A stretch of DNA of 64,000 nucleotides, from positions 8,785,547-8,849,546 of the forward strand of contig OZ038395.1 in the NCBI GenBank assembly GCA_964036045.1, read 5' to 3'. Position 1 is the stretch's first letter, and every line of letters starts with the position of its first letter. The stretch is from Eutreptiella sp. 'Long Island Sound 2002' (Eukaryota; Euglenozoa; Euglenophyceae; Eutreptiales; Eutreptiaceae). The position numbers and the translations under genes are program-made. The notes below the pieces were generated by a model. The model had not been told where the DNA came from. It did not search any database and saw only the letters and a program-made list of their open reading frames with translations. This document shows, piece by piece, positions 10,201-21,981 of this stretch.

Positions 10201-11537
10201 TCTGCCTCCTCCATTGCGGCGGCGGTGGCTGCGGCAGCTCGCACTTCGGCTTCCTCCCGAGCACGAGCCGCCTCGGCTTCCCGGGCCTGCTGCAGCCGCG
10301 CCTTCTGCGCTTCCAACGCTGCCAGCTCCGCCTCCGTCTTGGCCTTCTCCTCAGCGACCTTCCGTCGCGCGGCCTCGATGGCGTCCTTCTTGGCGGCGTC
10401 CGCCTGGGCCTTGGCCGTCGCTTCGGCGTGGGCCCTTTCCTCCGCCTCCTTCTTTGCCCTCTCTTGGGCAAGCGCCTCTTCCAGCGCCCTCACCTCGGCC
10501 TCCCTGCAGGCAATGGCCTCCTGCGTCAGGCGGGCTTCCTCGTCGGCTGCCGCCAACTCACCGTTGACCTGGGCAGTCGCTGCCCCATGGGCGGCTACGG
10601 CCGTGAGTCCGGCCGCAATGGCCGCCACGGTCCGGGCGTGGATGGCCATGCCATGCGCCCACTCCGCAGCCTCCTCCTGGGCGATGCCGACGGCGCCCTC
10701 CACGGCAGCGCTGTGTTGCCTGGCCCGTTGCCGGACAACCCGAAGGTTGCAGGGCACCCCACAGACGCGCTCACAGGCGCGCGCCACGTCCCTGTCAGGA
10801 GCGACGCTGCTGCTGGAGCTGGCCTGGTCGGCCGGCATCCTCCCGCTGTGGGCTGACTCCACGTCGCTGCTGGGGCCTGCTGGGGCCTGCTGGGGCCTCA
10901 GGAGCAGCTGACGGGGCTTGGCCTTGGTCTGCTTGGCGACTTGGATGAAGTCGCCGAGGGTGGCGTGGCCGGGGTGATGACCACCATTGGCCCGTTGGGG
11001 ACTGGGGGCTGGGGTTCCGCCCTTGGCGCCTTGGGCGGCTTCGGCGGCCAGGGACTCCTGGTACTCCCGCCACCTCCGGTCCCGCTTCCTGTCCCCGGCG
11101 GACTGCTTCTCCTTCCCCGGAGACGCGCTGCTGCTGCCCTGCAGCCTGCGCTCGCTCCCCGGTTCCGGGAAGTTCTTCTCGATCATGTCCCACATGGAGA
11201 CGTTGATCGAGGCGCCCGACGGGTACTCGTTGGGCATCTCGTCCTCCTCAATCCCGTCGGGACGCAGGCCTTCGCCGGGCCTGTCCGGCCGGGTCCACGT
11301 CCTCCAGCGCTTGCGGCGGAAGCGGTACTCGTACCCTTCCGCCCGCAGCCACTCCTCCACTGCCCGCAGGCGGTCCTCCCCCATGTCCTCGCGGAGCTCG
11401 AAGCTCCCGGGCATGCCGCCTTCACACTGGGGGTGGCTGTGGCGGTAGTGCTGGTCCCAGACCAACCCACGCAGCAGGCGTGCCGCATGGGGGTGGGGCC
11501 GCGGCCACATCCTGCCCGCTTCCTGCCAATTCACCAT
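7217..11537 (-). pseudogene. gag: Gag of element C, long, with two frame changes
   Basis: Coding capacity runs through three frames. The first starts at an ATG at 11537 in strong context (GCCATGG), encodes about 530 residues including an Ala/Glu-rich, heptad-like coiled coil, and loses coherence near 9900. The second frame (about 9930 to 9230) carries an acidic segment, a Pro/Gly-rich tract and a short coiled coil (RAEIRQLNTVISGLQQRLDA). The third (about 9230 to 7217) carries the capsid-like part (from about KPPMYDGNPLNLDRFLEKL), an acidic patch and a Cys/His motif CFVC...H...C. The Cys/His spacing is CX2CX8HX4C, wider than the usual CX2CX4HX4C knuckle. Each change fits a single indel in a low-complexity stretch. 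Alternatives are assembly errors, or unrecognised introns. The product would be about 1440 residues, very long for gag. Confidence 0.7.
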
Positions 11538-12628
11538 GGCAGCGGGGGCGTAGTTGGTCTTGAGGTCCTTGGTATGCACTCGTTCAACTTAACGAACTGG
11601 TGGTGGTTGTTGAGGCGGGTGCTGCAGCACTGGACTGGGCGTGCGGCTGGTGCTGGTCAGCCGGTGGTCGTGGAAGTGGTTGACGCGGCCTTGCTGGTCG
11701 GCCGATGGGTCTGGTCTGTCCACTTCCTTCACAGTCGCGGCGCGGTCAGGGCGATGCTCTGGACGGCGCTGCTGGCTCCGTGACGAACTCGGCGCTGTTG
11801 CTGGGTGGCGCTGCGAGCCGCTGCGCTGCGCTGCGAGCCGCTGCGCTGCGCTGCGAGCTGCGAGCTGCGCCGCGCTGCTCGGGGTTGGTGGCCCCGAGTG
11901 GCACGCGAGGGTTGGGTAAGCCCGCGGCGGTGAAACGCTTTTGACGCGTTCCCGTGGGGAGCCGGCCACGGGACGCTGCGGTGGACACGCGCAAGTGAGC
12001 AGGCAGGCAAAGCACTACGCTCACAGGGGCATCAATGCGCTCATGTCATGTGACAAAGCGTTTCAGAATCCTTGCCACTCTGAAATGAGGGAACGAAAGT
12101 ATGTACAGCAACACATCAGGATATGTACACATGGGGTTAAGACTGGACTGGGGTAAGTGCATCACAGGACAATAGACACTCTATCCCAACTTGTATCCCA
12201 ATCCCAGGTCGGACCCTCTCAGTGGCTGGTGGGGGCGGGGGCTCAAACACAACCCATGCCCTGCTCAGTCCGGACCCTGAAACCCTGCCAATGGGAGAGG
12301 TGTCCCGCCCAGCCACAGGCGAGTTCCTGGAAACCAAGAGGGCTCCAAGGCCAACCGACAGTGGCTCCCCATGCTCCCTTAACGGCAGGTCCCAACTCCT
12401 CTCTGAGCCAGAGATATGGCCCCGCCATTATCCCTCAGGAGTTGGTAGCTGAAAATGGGCTGTTTCAGCCCAAACTGATATTAACTCAAAAATCCCCAAA
12501 ATTGACCCCTCGTCCGGACCCGTCAGAGGTAGGGACGAGGCAACTGACCCTATGCCCTTCGAGTATGAACTCCCTGGAATCCTCACCCAACCCGGTTCCC
12601 TCTGAGGTCCCGGCACCAGGGCACCACG
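11538..12628 (-). other. 5' leader of element C, left part, up to the insertion of A
   Basis: Non-coding stretch upstream of gag. It contains a short tandem array at about 11810-11880 built from CGCTGCGAGC and CGCTGCGCTG units. It ends with CCACG (12624-12628), the target duplication of element A. No primer binding site was identified with confidence, and no gene is supported. Confidence 0.55.
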
Positions 12629-13426
12629 AGAAAAGTTTATAGTGTTTTCAGCACTGTGTTTTTGCTTCTCCTGCTGCTTGTTGTTGCTGTAGGGTGTCCT
12701 GCTGCTGGTTTTGGATGATGAAAAGCTTTTGTTTGTTGAAATACAGTAAAGCCAACTCAATGCAGGATAGCCCAAGCCAACAGTATGCAAAGAGAAGGTA
12801 ATTCAGGATCAAAGCATGAAGGGCTGCAGTGTAAACAGTGAAAGATGATTAGATATTCACAGAAACTGCAACTCAGGATACAAATGAATGCATATTCACA
12901 GAGATAGCTGAAATGTTTTGGGAAAAGAGTTAGAAAACTGCCTCAGGATCACTCTCTCTCCATAGTGCCATCTTGGGAGATGTGCACTCTTTGTTTTGGG
13001 TCCCATATGTGCTGAGGTGGCATGGTATGTGGCGATGAGGTCACTGCCATGTCACATGGGATCTTCCTACTTAGTTAGGCTGACCAGGAATTGAACCCAG
13101 GACCTCTCAAAAAGAGGTGCCTAACCCCCTATGGTGCATACCACTAGGGCAGATAAGTATTCATGGAAAAACATAGATAAATTCATAGGCTCTACCTTAG
13201 GTATGTCAGTGCTCAGTCAACTCAGGAAAAGATGTTTTACTTCTGATTGAAAGGGGATTAAGGGGTCCACTCCATATCCTGATTGGGTGTTTGGTTCCAT
13301 AGGGCAAAATGTGTTCTCACCACTTTTGGCTGGACCAATACTAAGATAAAAATGCATGGATGCTCAGTGCATCTCTAATACAACTAGAGTATGTCCCAAA
13401 GCAATGGAAAAGCACTTTTTCTTACT
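12629..13426 (-). repeat. 3' LTR of element A
   Basis: 798 bp, nearly identical to 34669-35466 and to the two B LTRs. On the minus strand it runs from AGTAAGAAAAAGTGC to ACTTTTCT, so its ends are AG...CT rather than TG...CA. Ends are fixed by the CCACG duplication outside and the polypurine tract inside. It lacks the 19-bp duplication seen in the B LTRs. Confidence 0.93.
13076..13152 (-). repeat. tRNA-like sequence inside the A/B LTR
   Basis: On the minus strand an anticodon-arm-like hairpin ACCTC-TTTTTGA-GAGGT is followed by GGTTCAATTCC (13097-13087), one mismatch from the pol III B-box consensus. TAGTGGTATGC upstream resembles an A box. The segment between D-arm-like and anticodon-arm-like parts is too long for a working tRNA. 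The same sequence lies around 22459-22469, 33078-33088 and 35127-35137. Best read as a tRNA-derived segment captured by the LTR. Confidence 0.6.
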
Positions 13427-13438
13427 CCCCCCTTGTGC
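13427..13438 (-). other. Polypurine tract of element A
   Basis: Minus strand GCACAAGGGGGG directly precedes the LTR start AGTAAG. The same sequence borders the B LTR at 22799-22810. Confidence 0.85.
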
Positions 13439-15698
13439 TGTGGTGGCCACCACTGTCGCATTTTAGGAAAAAGGGAATTTTTCTTGGCCTTTCCTTGGTT
13501 TCCACATCTACTTTAAAATACCTACAGTCTCCCTCACACTGAAAAATGGGCGCTCACCATGGCTGGCGTCCTTTTGCTGCTCTGATTGTACAGTTTCCTA
13601 CAGAAGACTCAGCGCTCTTGGCGCTGCCGGGGCTCCTGTGGCTTGGTTGGGTTAGATTGGGAGCATGCCAAACATGTGCATATGCATCCCTTCCTCCAAG
13701 ACGCAGCGTCGACACAACCCAAACGCAAGACACATTATACACACTCGCATGGGTTCTCGTAAACCTGCTGGCGACCTGTGACCTGTCTTAGGGCGTAGGG
13801 AGTCGAAAAGAAATTAATTTGCCCCTTGGTGGGGTCTTGGTTCTGCTCAGTCTCTCCAGGCACCTGCGTTTCGGCCCGAACACGGCCTACTCAGCGAGGC
13901 TGCGCGTGGGTATCTGCAGAGGCAGGAATGGGAGAATTATGGACGAATCCACGCAAAAACGAAGCGACGACACCAAAATCCGTCAAATGACGGCGTAGAA
14001 TTTTTCTGAAACGACACACCTGAGTAGAATCCAATTGTGCATCAAAGGCACATTTTTATAGAAATTATAGTCATCTCTGGATTTTTTAAGTCCAGAAATT
14101 CATACGCATAAAATGGCGGCGCGCAGGAGCGGCTCCTAGCGAAGCGCCGGAAAATGGAAAAATAATGGAATTATAAACATATGTATCACGTAGTCTTGAA
14201 AATGACGAGACACACATTAATAAACAAACATACAGATTCCACCCACACTAATAGAAGCTTCAAAAATTCAAGAATTCGAAAATCAATTGAAAAGACTTCA
14301 ATGAATCAGGTATAAACTACAGGTATGCTCGTCTTGCATGCCGCATACACATTGCTCGTCTCGTGTCTCCGTGAACGAGTCGTGTAGCAGCGTTAACAAC
14401 GATAACCACGATAAGGCGCGGTAGAGGGATTGATTACAAAGATTGCAGATGATTAGCGGTCAGATCAGGGTGATTAGTCATACACACAAGTGCATAGCAA
14501 CATTCTTCGTGTGCGCCCCTTTTGTCTTCTCTCCTTGCTTCACTTCCCAGCGGTAGGTAAGGCAGGTACGCCCAGGCGGGGCCACCCCCTGGTGGAGTCA
14601 AGATTGTTGTGGAGATGGGCAGGTTTGCCCAACGTGATTGTGCATAGTCGTGCATGCACACACGCATTAAAGGGTAGGCCACGCGAAGTGCGCACGGTAA
14701 ACCTTGTTTAGGCTACCCAGGGGCTCCTCGGTACGTTCTTTAAGAGAACCTGAGGAGTCCCTTAACGCTTGCTTGCTTGATAAGGGTAGCTGCTCCATGC
14801 AGCGTGTTTGCGGACAGCGTATTATAGGGCACACTGAGAAGGGTATAATACCTGGAGTGTGCCTTGGTTCCTCCGCCGCAAACGCCCTTTCATTTGCCTC
14901 TGTTTTACAGGTGGGCAGGTAGGGTGAGTGGTGCAGCAGCATTTTTTTATGCCCTGCTAAACAGGGGCGCAGATCACACAAACAAGTAACTCCGCTCCGC
15001 CTGTGGCAGAGCAGGGAGTCCGACTTCATCGACATCTGCGCCTTGCACACGAGAGCACTCCTTCCCTCCAAGCCCTTGCAGGGGAAACGCGTTGTGGCGT
15101 CCCCTGTGAGGCCACAGTTGCTTAGCAGCGCTGTGTTCTCTTGTCATTTCACAGGTGGGTCGCTAGGACCCTCGAGAACTTCCTCTTCGCAACGCCAAGT
15201 AGAGTGTGCGTGTAGGAGTGGTAGTCCTGCGTGGGGGCTAGAGCCAGTTGCCCAGCGCTCGCCCACCAGGATGGTGCCACTGTAGGGTGTGTAGGACCTG
15301 TAGGGGGCGTGTCACTGTCCCACCCTTTTCCTGCAATTTTAGCTGGGTTGGTGGGCTGTGACAGTGGGTTAGGTTAGTGTTTTTGGCCACATAGCAAACA
15401 GGCGTTTTGCATGCCTTCATAGCTTTTGGCCACCCCTCCCTTTAGTAGACAGGTAGGTAGGGAAAACAATACCTGGATTAACACTCTGGGTATTCCCCCA
15501 AGGTTTTGCGCCAGCACAGAAATTGGGCGCATAGGGGAGGGGAGACCCAGGGCGTACCCCGTCGCATCAATAAGCCAACCCTCCAGGTTTAGCAAGGGCG
15601 CAGACTTGGGTATAATTAGGACACCACTTCTGCGGCTTGCTCTCAGGACCTTAGGACTAGCACACTCACACATACGCTTTGGCAGGTAAGGGTAAGGT
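13439..15698 (-). other. Long conserved non-coding tract of element A between pol and polypurine tract
   Basis: About 2.26 kb, nearly identical to 22811-25070 in B. Short open frames exist on both strands but none has a recognisable domain. Strong secondary-structure potential is visible: a nested outer stem with a pseudoknot-like pair of 8-bp helices at 14806-14883, CAGGGGA...TCCCCTG near 15077-15107, GGCTCCTC...GAGGAGTCC near 14727-14761, and CACTGTC...GACAGTG near 15310-15370. On the plus strand, five pyrimidine-rich CAG sites lie on or next to GT donor-like sequence (after 14550, 14910, 15154, 15452, 15684). Function unknown. Confidence 0.7.
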
Positions 15699-18600
15699 TC
15701 AGTCCCTAGCTTTAGTCTTGGAGGCAAGCGCCTCAGCGAGCCTCAGTAACTCACCAAGGTTGTTCTGGGACAAGTATTCAACCAGAACTGAGTTTAGGCG
15801 TCCCTCAGGTAGAACAAATGCAGAGAAGGGCTCCCAGGTGGCCTCTTCGACTCCAAACCCTTCCCAGAGGGTGAGGAAGCGCCAACCCTGGCGATAGCGG
15901 TGGCGTAGGACAGACTTCACCAGGTAGAAGCCCTCCTTAGCCATTTCCTCGGCGTTCATGTCGGGGAGTTCACCTTCAACTTCCATAGGGCTGGCAGCCC
16001 CTTGTAGGTCCAGAGCGGCGATTTCCTCGTCGTTCAGCTCCCACTCCTCCCCACAGAGGTCTTCAGGATCATGGTAGCGCTTCAGGTGTTGAGCGGCGCA
16101 CACCAGGGTCCCCCCCAGACGGGGAGAACACCGCACGGTGATACGGTGCCCATCCACAGATAGGATCTTGTACGGCCCGAAGTATGGGTCATCGCTGGTA
16201 GAGCGTGGCCAGGCGGGTAGTCGACTGTGGTGCACCAGCACTCAGTCCCCTTCTTGGTAGGTGGCCGGTACACGGTGCTTGTTCTTCTTGTTCCACTGAC
16301 GCTCCCTCACTCTCTGGAGCATAGCCTTGGCCTTGTCCACCTTCGCTTGTTGCTCTTGGACCCATTCACCCACAGAAGAATGGGTGTCCTCTGGATAGGG
16401 GGCATGTAGGAACCATGCCGGGCGCCCCATGAATAGCTCATGTGGCGAGTAGCCAGTAGCTGAACTCTCTTGGGAGTTCATCATCAAGGATATGACGGGG
16501 AGTAGTCTCACCCAGTCTCTGGTGCGTTCAGTTTTGCACCATATCCTGACGTTCTCCTTCAGGACACGAATCTGTCGCTCACATAGGGGGTTGCTCGTGT
16601 GAGAGTAGGGAATCCCCGTAGACACCTGGACATTGAGGGACCTCAGGACCCTCTTGTACCAGCCAGTATCTGAGCGTACTCGTACGTCCTCATCGGAGTT
16701 GATCTCCTTGGGCGCCCCATAGACACAAAACCACTCCTCCAGGAGTATCTTGATAGTCTCCTCTCCGGTAATGTGCTTGGTACATGGGAACACCCTGGTA
16801 AACCTGGTCAACCCACAGGTTACCACGAGGGCGAAGTCATAGCCCCCGAACTTCGGCATCTCCGTGTAGTCCACGTATAGAACACTGTTAGCACAGTGAG
16901 GGATGGGCAGGGTCGAGTAGAGACCTCTGTCCCTGATATCCCCTGGTTTACAGGACCTGCACGGGCACTTGTCCACGATAGGCAGGAGCGTCTTCCGCAG
17001 CTGGTCGTCAGTCCACGTAGTGTGGAACCACTGCTTGAATAGCCTCAGGGTACGGTCAGCACCCACATGACCACTGGACTCATGGGTCCACTTCAGCAGC
17101 GCTGGGACTCGGTCACTAGGCACCACGATGCGGTCCTCGTGCCAGAGGTAGCTCTTGTCCCGCTTCCACTGGTCTTGGTTGACCAGGAGGGGTTCAAGGC
17201 GTTTCTCCAGGCGCCGGTAGATATCCCCAAACTCCTGTAGGTACTCCGATTGTTGGAGTCCGTCCAGGGGGCGTATCATGGTCATGTTCAGGTCCAGGTG
17301 TACGTCCATACGGCTGAACGCCTCCTTAGCCAGCGCTTCAGACCGGGCACCTATCAGGGCGTCGAAGTTGTTGCGGCTGATGTAGTCGGCACACTCGTTC
17401 TTCACTCCCTGGATATGGTGTACCGTCAGCCGTAGTTGACTGAGGTAGGTCCACCAGCGACGTAGCTTGGCCTTCTCAGGTGGGGGGCCCTTCTGGAAAC
17501 TGCGGACCGGTTCTTGGTCGCATAGCCAGACCACAGGGTTACTCCCCAACAGTCGTGCTTGTGAGGATAGCACCAGCATACCCGCGAGCAGTTCCTGCTC
17601 ATAGGTGGAGTAGTTCCCCCTGGCCTGGTTCCACTTCCAGTTCCAGTGGCCCAGAGGTACTAGGACCCACTTGTCGTCAGGGTAGCTGTGCTTGAGGGTT
17701 CCATCTCGGTTGAGACCTTCCGTCCCCCATTGGGAAATGGCCGAGTCGAACTCCTCCTTCTCTAGTGCTTGCCACTGGAACAACGTTCCACCACCGCCCA
17801 CATTGCTGGCGTCGGTCACCAGGATAATCTCCCCGTGTGCCCTAGGCACGCCCAAGCACTTAGCGTTGGCTACCTTGTCTTTGAGCTCGTCAAACGCTTT
17901 TTGCTCTTGTGGGCCCCAGCGCCAAGTAGTACTCTTCTTGATCAAGTCAGTCAGTACCGCGCTGGTGTAGGTGAAGTTTTTGATGTGGCGGCGATAGAAG
18001 TTGCACGCCCCAATGAAACTGCGTACATCATGAAGTCCTTTCTTGGGGTCTTCGTGTCGTACCTTGGCATCCATCAGGGGTTTGGCCTTAGAGGCCGCTG
18101 GGGTCCACCACCCATAGCCAACGTCAAACCCCAGGTACTGCATGGTCTCCTGCATGAACTCACACTTCTCCAGCTTGAGTCGTGTGTGGTTCTCCTGGCA
18201 GACCGCAAAGAACTCACCCAAGAGGATTAGGTGATCCTCCTGGGTATTGGTCCCGAGGCATACATCGTCGATGTGAGCCTCCATCTGGGCCCCACGGGAT
18301 ATGAGCTCCTGCACCTTAGGTCTCCTTCGTAGGATGGACAAGATCTTGTTCATCAGCTCTTGGAACAGAGCGGGGGCGTTAGCCACGCCGAAGGGCATGA
18401 CCTTCCACTTGAATACCCTCCCCTGAGGGGTGATGAAGGCCAGTAGTTCCTGCGCGTTGGGCGTCAGGTCCACTTGCCAGAATCCACTTCGCTTGTCCAT
18501 CTTGGTCTTGTAGCGACAGGAGGCTATCTTCTCCAGGGTAGACTCCATATTGGGAATGGACCCTGAGTGGTTCAGCGTCTTCTTGTTCAGCTCTCCATAG

Positions 18601-20627
18601 TCCACTACCAGCCGTTTGGCTGTAGACCCAGGTTTAGCCACCAGGAAACAGGGGCTGCAGTGTAGGGGGTAGTCCCCATCCTTGTACTCCAGGACTAGGC
18701 CAGCGTCGATACATTCTTGTATCTGTCGCTCAATCTCGTCGGCCTGCTCTTTAGGAGCTGGATAGGGTCTCCTCCGGATCTTGTGACCCACGAACTCGGG
18801 TTTCAGCTTGAGGTCCATCTGTACCAGCTTGTCGCATGACGCTGGAGGGGGTAGTTCTCCGAACACCTCCAGATAGGTCCTTATCAGCTTTTGTACCCGC
18901 GGGTCCAGTACCTTGATCTTGTCCTCCATGTCCTCGTCGGAGTGTAAGTTGCTTGCCCCTTGAATAGACGTCGGGAGGTGGTCCTCCACCGACTCTTCGC
19001 CCGCGGTAGCATCCTTCAGCCCTTGGTAGGCATACAGAAGGTCTTGCTCAACCATCTCCGGTGGACGATGGCAACATAGGCACGCTTTAGGGGGTTCACA
19101 TACACATTCCTCCGAGAGGTCGTCCTCCTCTGGGGTCCTCACATGGGCACCCCATACGCTCTTCATGAGCTTGAGATCTACCTCCCTTTGCCAGGTGGTG
19201 ATCTTCTGTTCGAGGTCCTCCTTCAGTTGGGATAGGTCTCCCATCCGTCCTTGCTTCAGTGGCCATGAGCTGCGGGTAGGCTTCGCGTAGCATAGCTTTT
19301 TCGCCACCAACTTCCTCTTGGAATCCACATACTCCCTGAGCCTGGATCGAGGGTCCAGCTCTTCATCCACGGGGTCTTCCACCCTCATGGAGAGTAGGGG
19401 TTTTAGTGGGGCGACGTACTCGGCGTTCTCCACTTCTTCCACCGCAGTCTGCACGAAGAAGGCGTCGTGCTCAGTTTCGTCGTCTGAGTGGATAGAGCTA
19501 GGTAGCTCAGATAGTCAACACTCAGAGACTCCATCAGGGACAGGTACATGACAGGGAGAGTTGGGGGCGTTAGTGTCAGTCACGACGTACTCATCTCCTC
19601 CGGGTGTAGTTTCAACAGCATCTTGAGGTCGTAGGCGATCCTTCAAGTCACCCAAGGCGAGTCCATCGCTTTCTCGTTGTATAGCCTGGACCAGAGTAGG
19701 GTCCAGGTCTTCCCAGGGGATGGTGGTAAGACTTCCGTCCACCACGCTGAGCATACTCCCCCATCCGGGCTTCCCAATGGGCGTCTTGCGTCCCAGAGGC
19801 ACGTAGATGGCCTCATCAGGTAACCGCACAGAGCTGATAGTCAGCTTGTCAAGGAGGGTTCGCCAGTACTCGTTGCCCCCATGGGCTCCCCAATCGGGGG
19901 AACACAGGACCATACGGGAACGTTCCAAGGCCACCTTGGTCAGCACCTTCCCCAGTTCACTGAATCTGGGGTTCCCGTAGGCCATCCCGAAAGAGGGCCA
20001 GTAAAATTTGTAGCTGCAGTTCTTCCCCTTGCTGCAGTATAGGTCCAGTACATGCTGCTTGTCGCTGGCGAACAGTTCCACACTTAGGTCTTCTCGAGAG
20101 TAACCCAACTCCTTCAGACCTTGGTCTAGGACTTCCCCCAATAGTTGATAGTCCTCAGTTTTGGAGGCCGCCATCATGTTCGAGGGCTCCTCCTTCGATA
20201 GTCTCAGGTAACTCGAGGTATGTTCCGACTGCTCCAGTGGCACAGACTCTCTGCCACTGCCGTGGTCCACGTACAGGAGGTAGGGCGCTTGCAGCGTCAG
20301 GGATTGTATCTGGGAGTGCTGCACGAAGAAGTCAGTACCCAGTACAAAGTCGAAGGCATCAGTGTCCATCACATAGAACCGATGGGCGATAGTCCTGGAG
20401 CCCATAGGTACCTCCACTTCGCAGTCCCCGCAGCTGTGCACCACATGTCCATCCCCCATCCGTATAGCGGCGGTGGTCATGGTGTTCTTCAGGCTCCCAC
20501 AAGGTAAAATTTTCTTGGCCACTATCGATATTGTGGCTCCAGTATCCAGTACCCCCAGGTATTCACGTCCCCCTAGTCGGATACGTACCCAAAACACCAG
20601 GTCTTGGGTGCCACCAGAGCGTCCCCG
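15699..20627 (-). pseudogene. pol: Pol of element A with two nonsense codons
   Basis: Same 4929-bp length as the intact pol of B and nearly identical, with protease LDTGATISI, RT motif HIDDV, RNase H VTDASNVG, integrase with CPCRSC zinc cysteines and D, D, E residues in YVDYTEM, NSDED and LCERQ, and a C-terminal chromodomain-like segment ending in TWEPFSAF. Two substitutions create TGA: one at 19515-19517 just after the protease part (GGA in B) and one at 16242-16244 near the integrase C-terminus (TGG in B, a Trp). The element therefore gives only truncated Pol. Confidence 0.92.
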
Positions 20628-20630
20628 TCA
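20625..20630 (-). promoter_or_regulatory. Gag opal stop in readthrough context (UGA CGG), element A
   Basis: Gag ends with TGA at 20630-20628 and the next codon is CGG. The frame continues open into pol without shift. The first start-like codon of pol is GTG, close to the protease active site. Same arrangement at 29997-30002 in B. Confidence 0.7.
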
Positions 20631-21981
20631 GAATTCCGCGGGACAGGTCACCTCGAACCCCTTGTTCCGCAATTTGCGGGCCATCCTCATGAAACGGCTT
20701 CTCTTCTTGGCGTTGCCGTCGTCACCACCTTCATGCTCACGCTTGGCTCCTTGTTCTTGCTGGGCCTGCGTCTGTGAGCGTGTGGTAGGTCCAGACTGCC
20801 CTCCAGAGGGCTCGGAGTTCCCCCCTGGATTAGGGTCGGGGTTACCTCCGTTCTTGTCCTTGTTCTTGTTGTCGTTCTGGCGATTAGCGCCTCCTCCTCG
20901 TCCGCCTTGACCCTTGTCTTGACCACCTTGACCACGTCCTTTCGACTTGCCCTTGCCGGAGTCGTTGCCTTTGGCCTTGCCTCCACCTTTGCCTGAGCTT
21001 TTGCCAGGATCTTCCCCCTTAAGCTTCGCCGATAGGCGTTGCTTATGGTAGCACTCGTCCTCATAGTGCTTCCGCTTACCGCAGAATGCACACGTGATGG
21101 TGCAGCGGTAATGATCCGGCATCTTCACCTTGGCGCCGGTGATCTTTTCCTGCTGCTTCCCCTGGACAACAAAGCAGTCTCGCTGCTCGCAGTCGGAGGC
21201 ATGCTGCAGGTGGCCCTGTTCATCTCTGGCATCACACCAGAATAGCTCCTTCACGTTCTCCATTAGGCGGGCGTGGGCGTGTTTGGGGGTAGTCCCCTGC
21301 CCAGGTCGGGACCCTTGGTACCCTTTGCCTCCAGAACCTCCACCACCAGGACGGTAGTGGTTCAGGTGTTGGTCGCTCTCCTTCTCCAGCGCCATTTCCA
21401 GGAGCAGCACGCATAGATCCTCGTAGCGGAGGGATCTAGCCTTGCGCTCAGCCGTCAGACGGCACTCGTCCCATAGCTCACGGGGGAGCTTGGAGCACAA
21501 CCAAAACAGCAGGTCGTCGCTGCTGTAGGAACCGGGCGTCAGTCGTCCAGCCCAGTGGTCCAGGTCCGCCAACAGCTCGGAGACCCTGCCGGGTTTGGGG
21601 TTGTTCGGCAGCACGGGCAGGTTCTGGATCTCGGCCCTGATGGAGAGGTCGGTCTCGTAGGTTGGGTACTGCCTCTCCAGGGCAACCAACACGTCGGCAA
21701 AGGTGGCGGAGTTGGTGGCGATCTGCCTGACCTGCTTCTCCAGGTACTTCGTCTTGCAGCACTGCAGGAGCAGGTCGCACTTCACTCGCCCACTCGCGTG
21801 GGTTTGGCCGGTCAGTCGTAGGAACCGGCCAAAGTTCTCAGCGAACTCGCTGAGGTCCTTGCCTGTGAATTCAGGCAGGTTCACCACTATCTTGGAGGTG
21901 GCAATAGCCTTCGCCTCCTGAGCTCTGCGTCCTTCAGGGCGTCGGGTCTTCTTCTTCTTCTTCTTCTTCTTCTTACCCTTG
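20628..21981 (-). pseudogene. gag: Gag of element A, C-terminal part, separated by insertion of B
   Basis: Encodes the poly-Lys stretch, the capsid part (from about LPEFTGKDLSEFAENFGRF), then a canonical zinc knuckle CAFCGKRKHYEDEC (CX2CX4HX4C), a Gly/Lys-rich nucleic-acid-binding tail and the end FEVTCPAEF before TGA. The N-terminal part is at 33423-34570. Joined across the insertion site with one CCTTG removed, the two parts total 2502 bp, an open frame of 833 codons, so this gag was intact until B landed in it. Confidence 0.9.

Noticed and set aside
9184-11783. Plus-strand Ala/Ser-rich and Pro-rich frames opposite gag
   Set aside because: Antisense readings of low-complexity coiled-coil and Pro/Gly-rich coding sequence.
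13076-13152. Functional tRNA-Lys gene
   Set aside because: Anticodon-arm-like hairpin fits, but the segment before it is about 11 bases too long and no acceptor stem closes.
15699-20597. UGA recoded as an amino acid, since all three nonsense changes in A and B are TGA
   Set aside because: Intact genes in the window (pol of B and C, transposase, the spliced gene) end with TGA, and TGG-to-TGA and CGA-to-TGA changes are common mutations.
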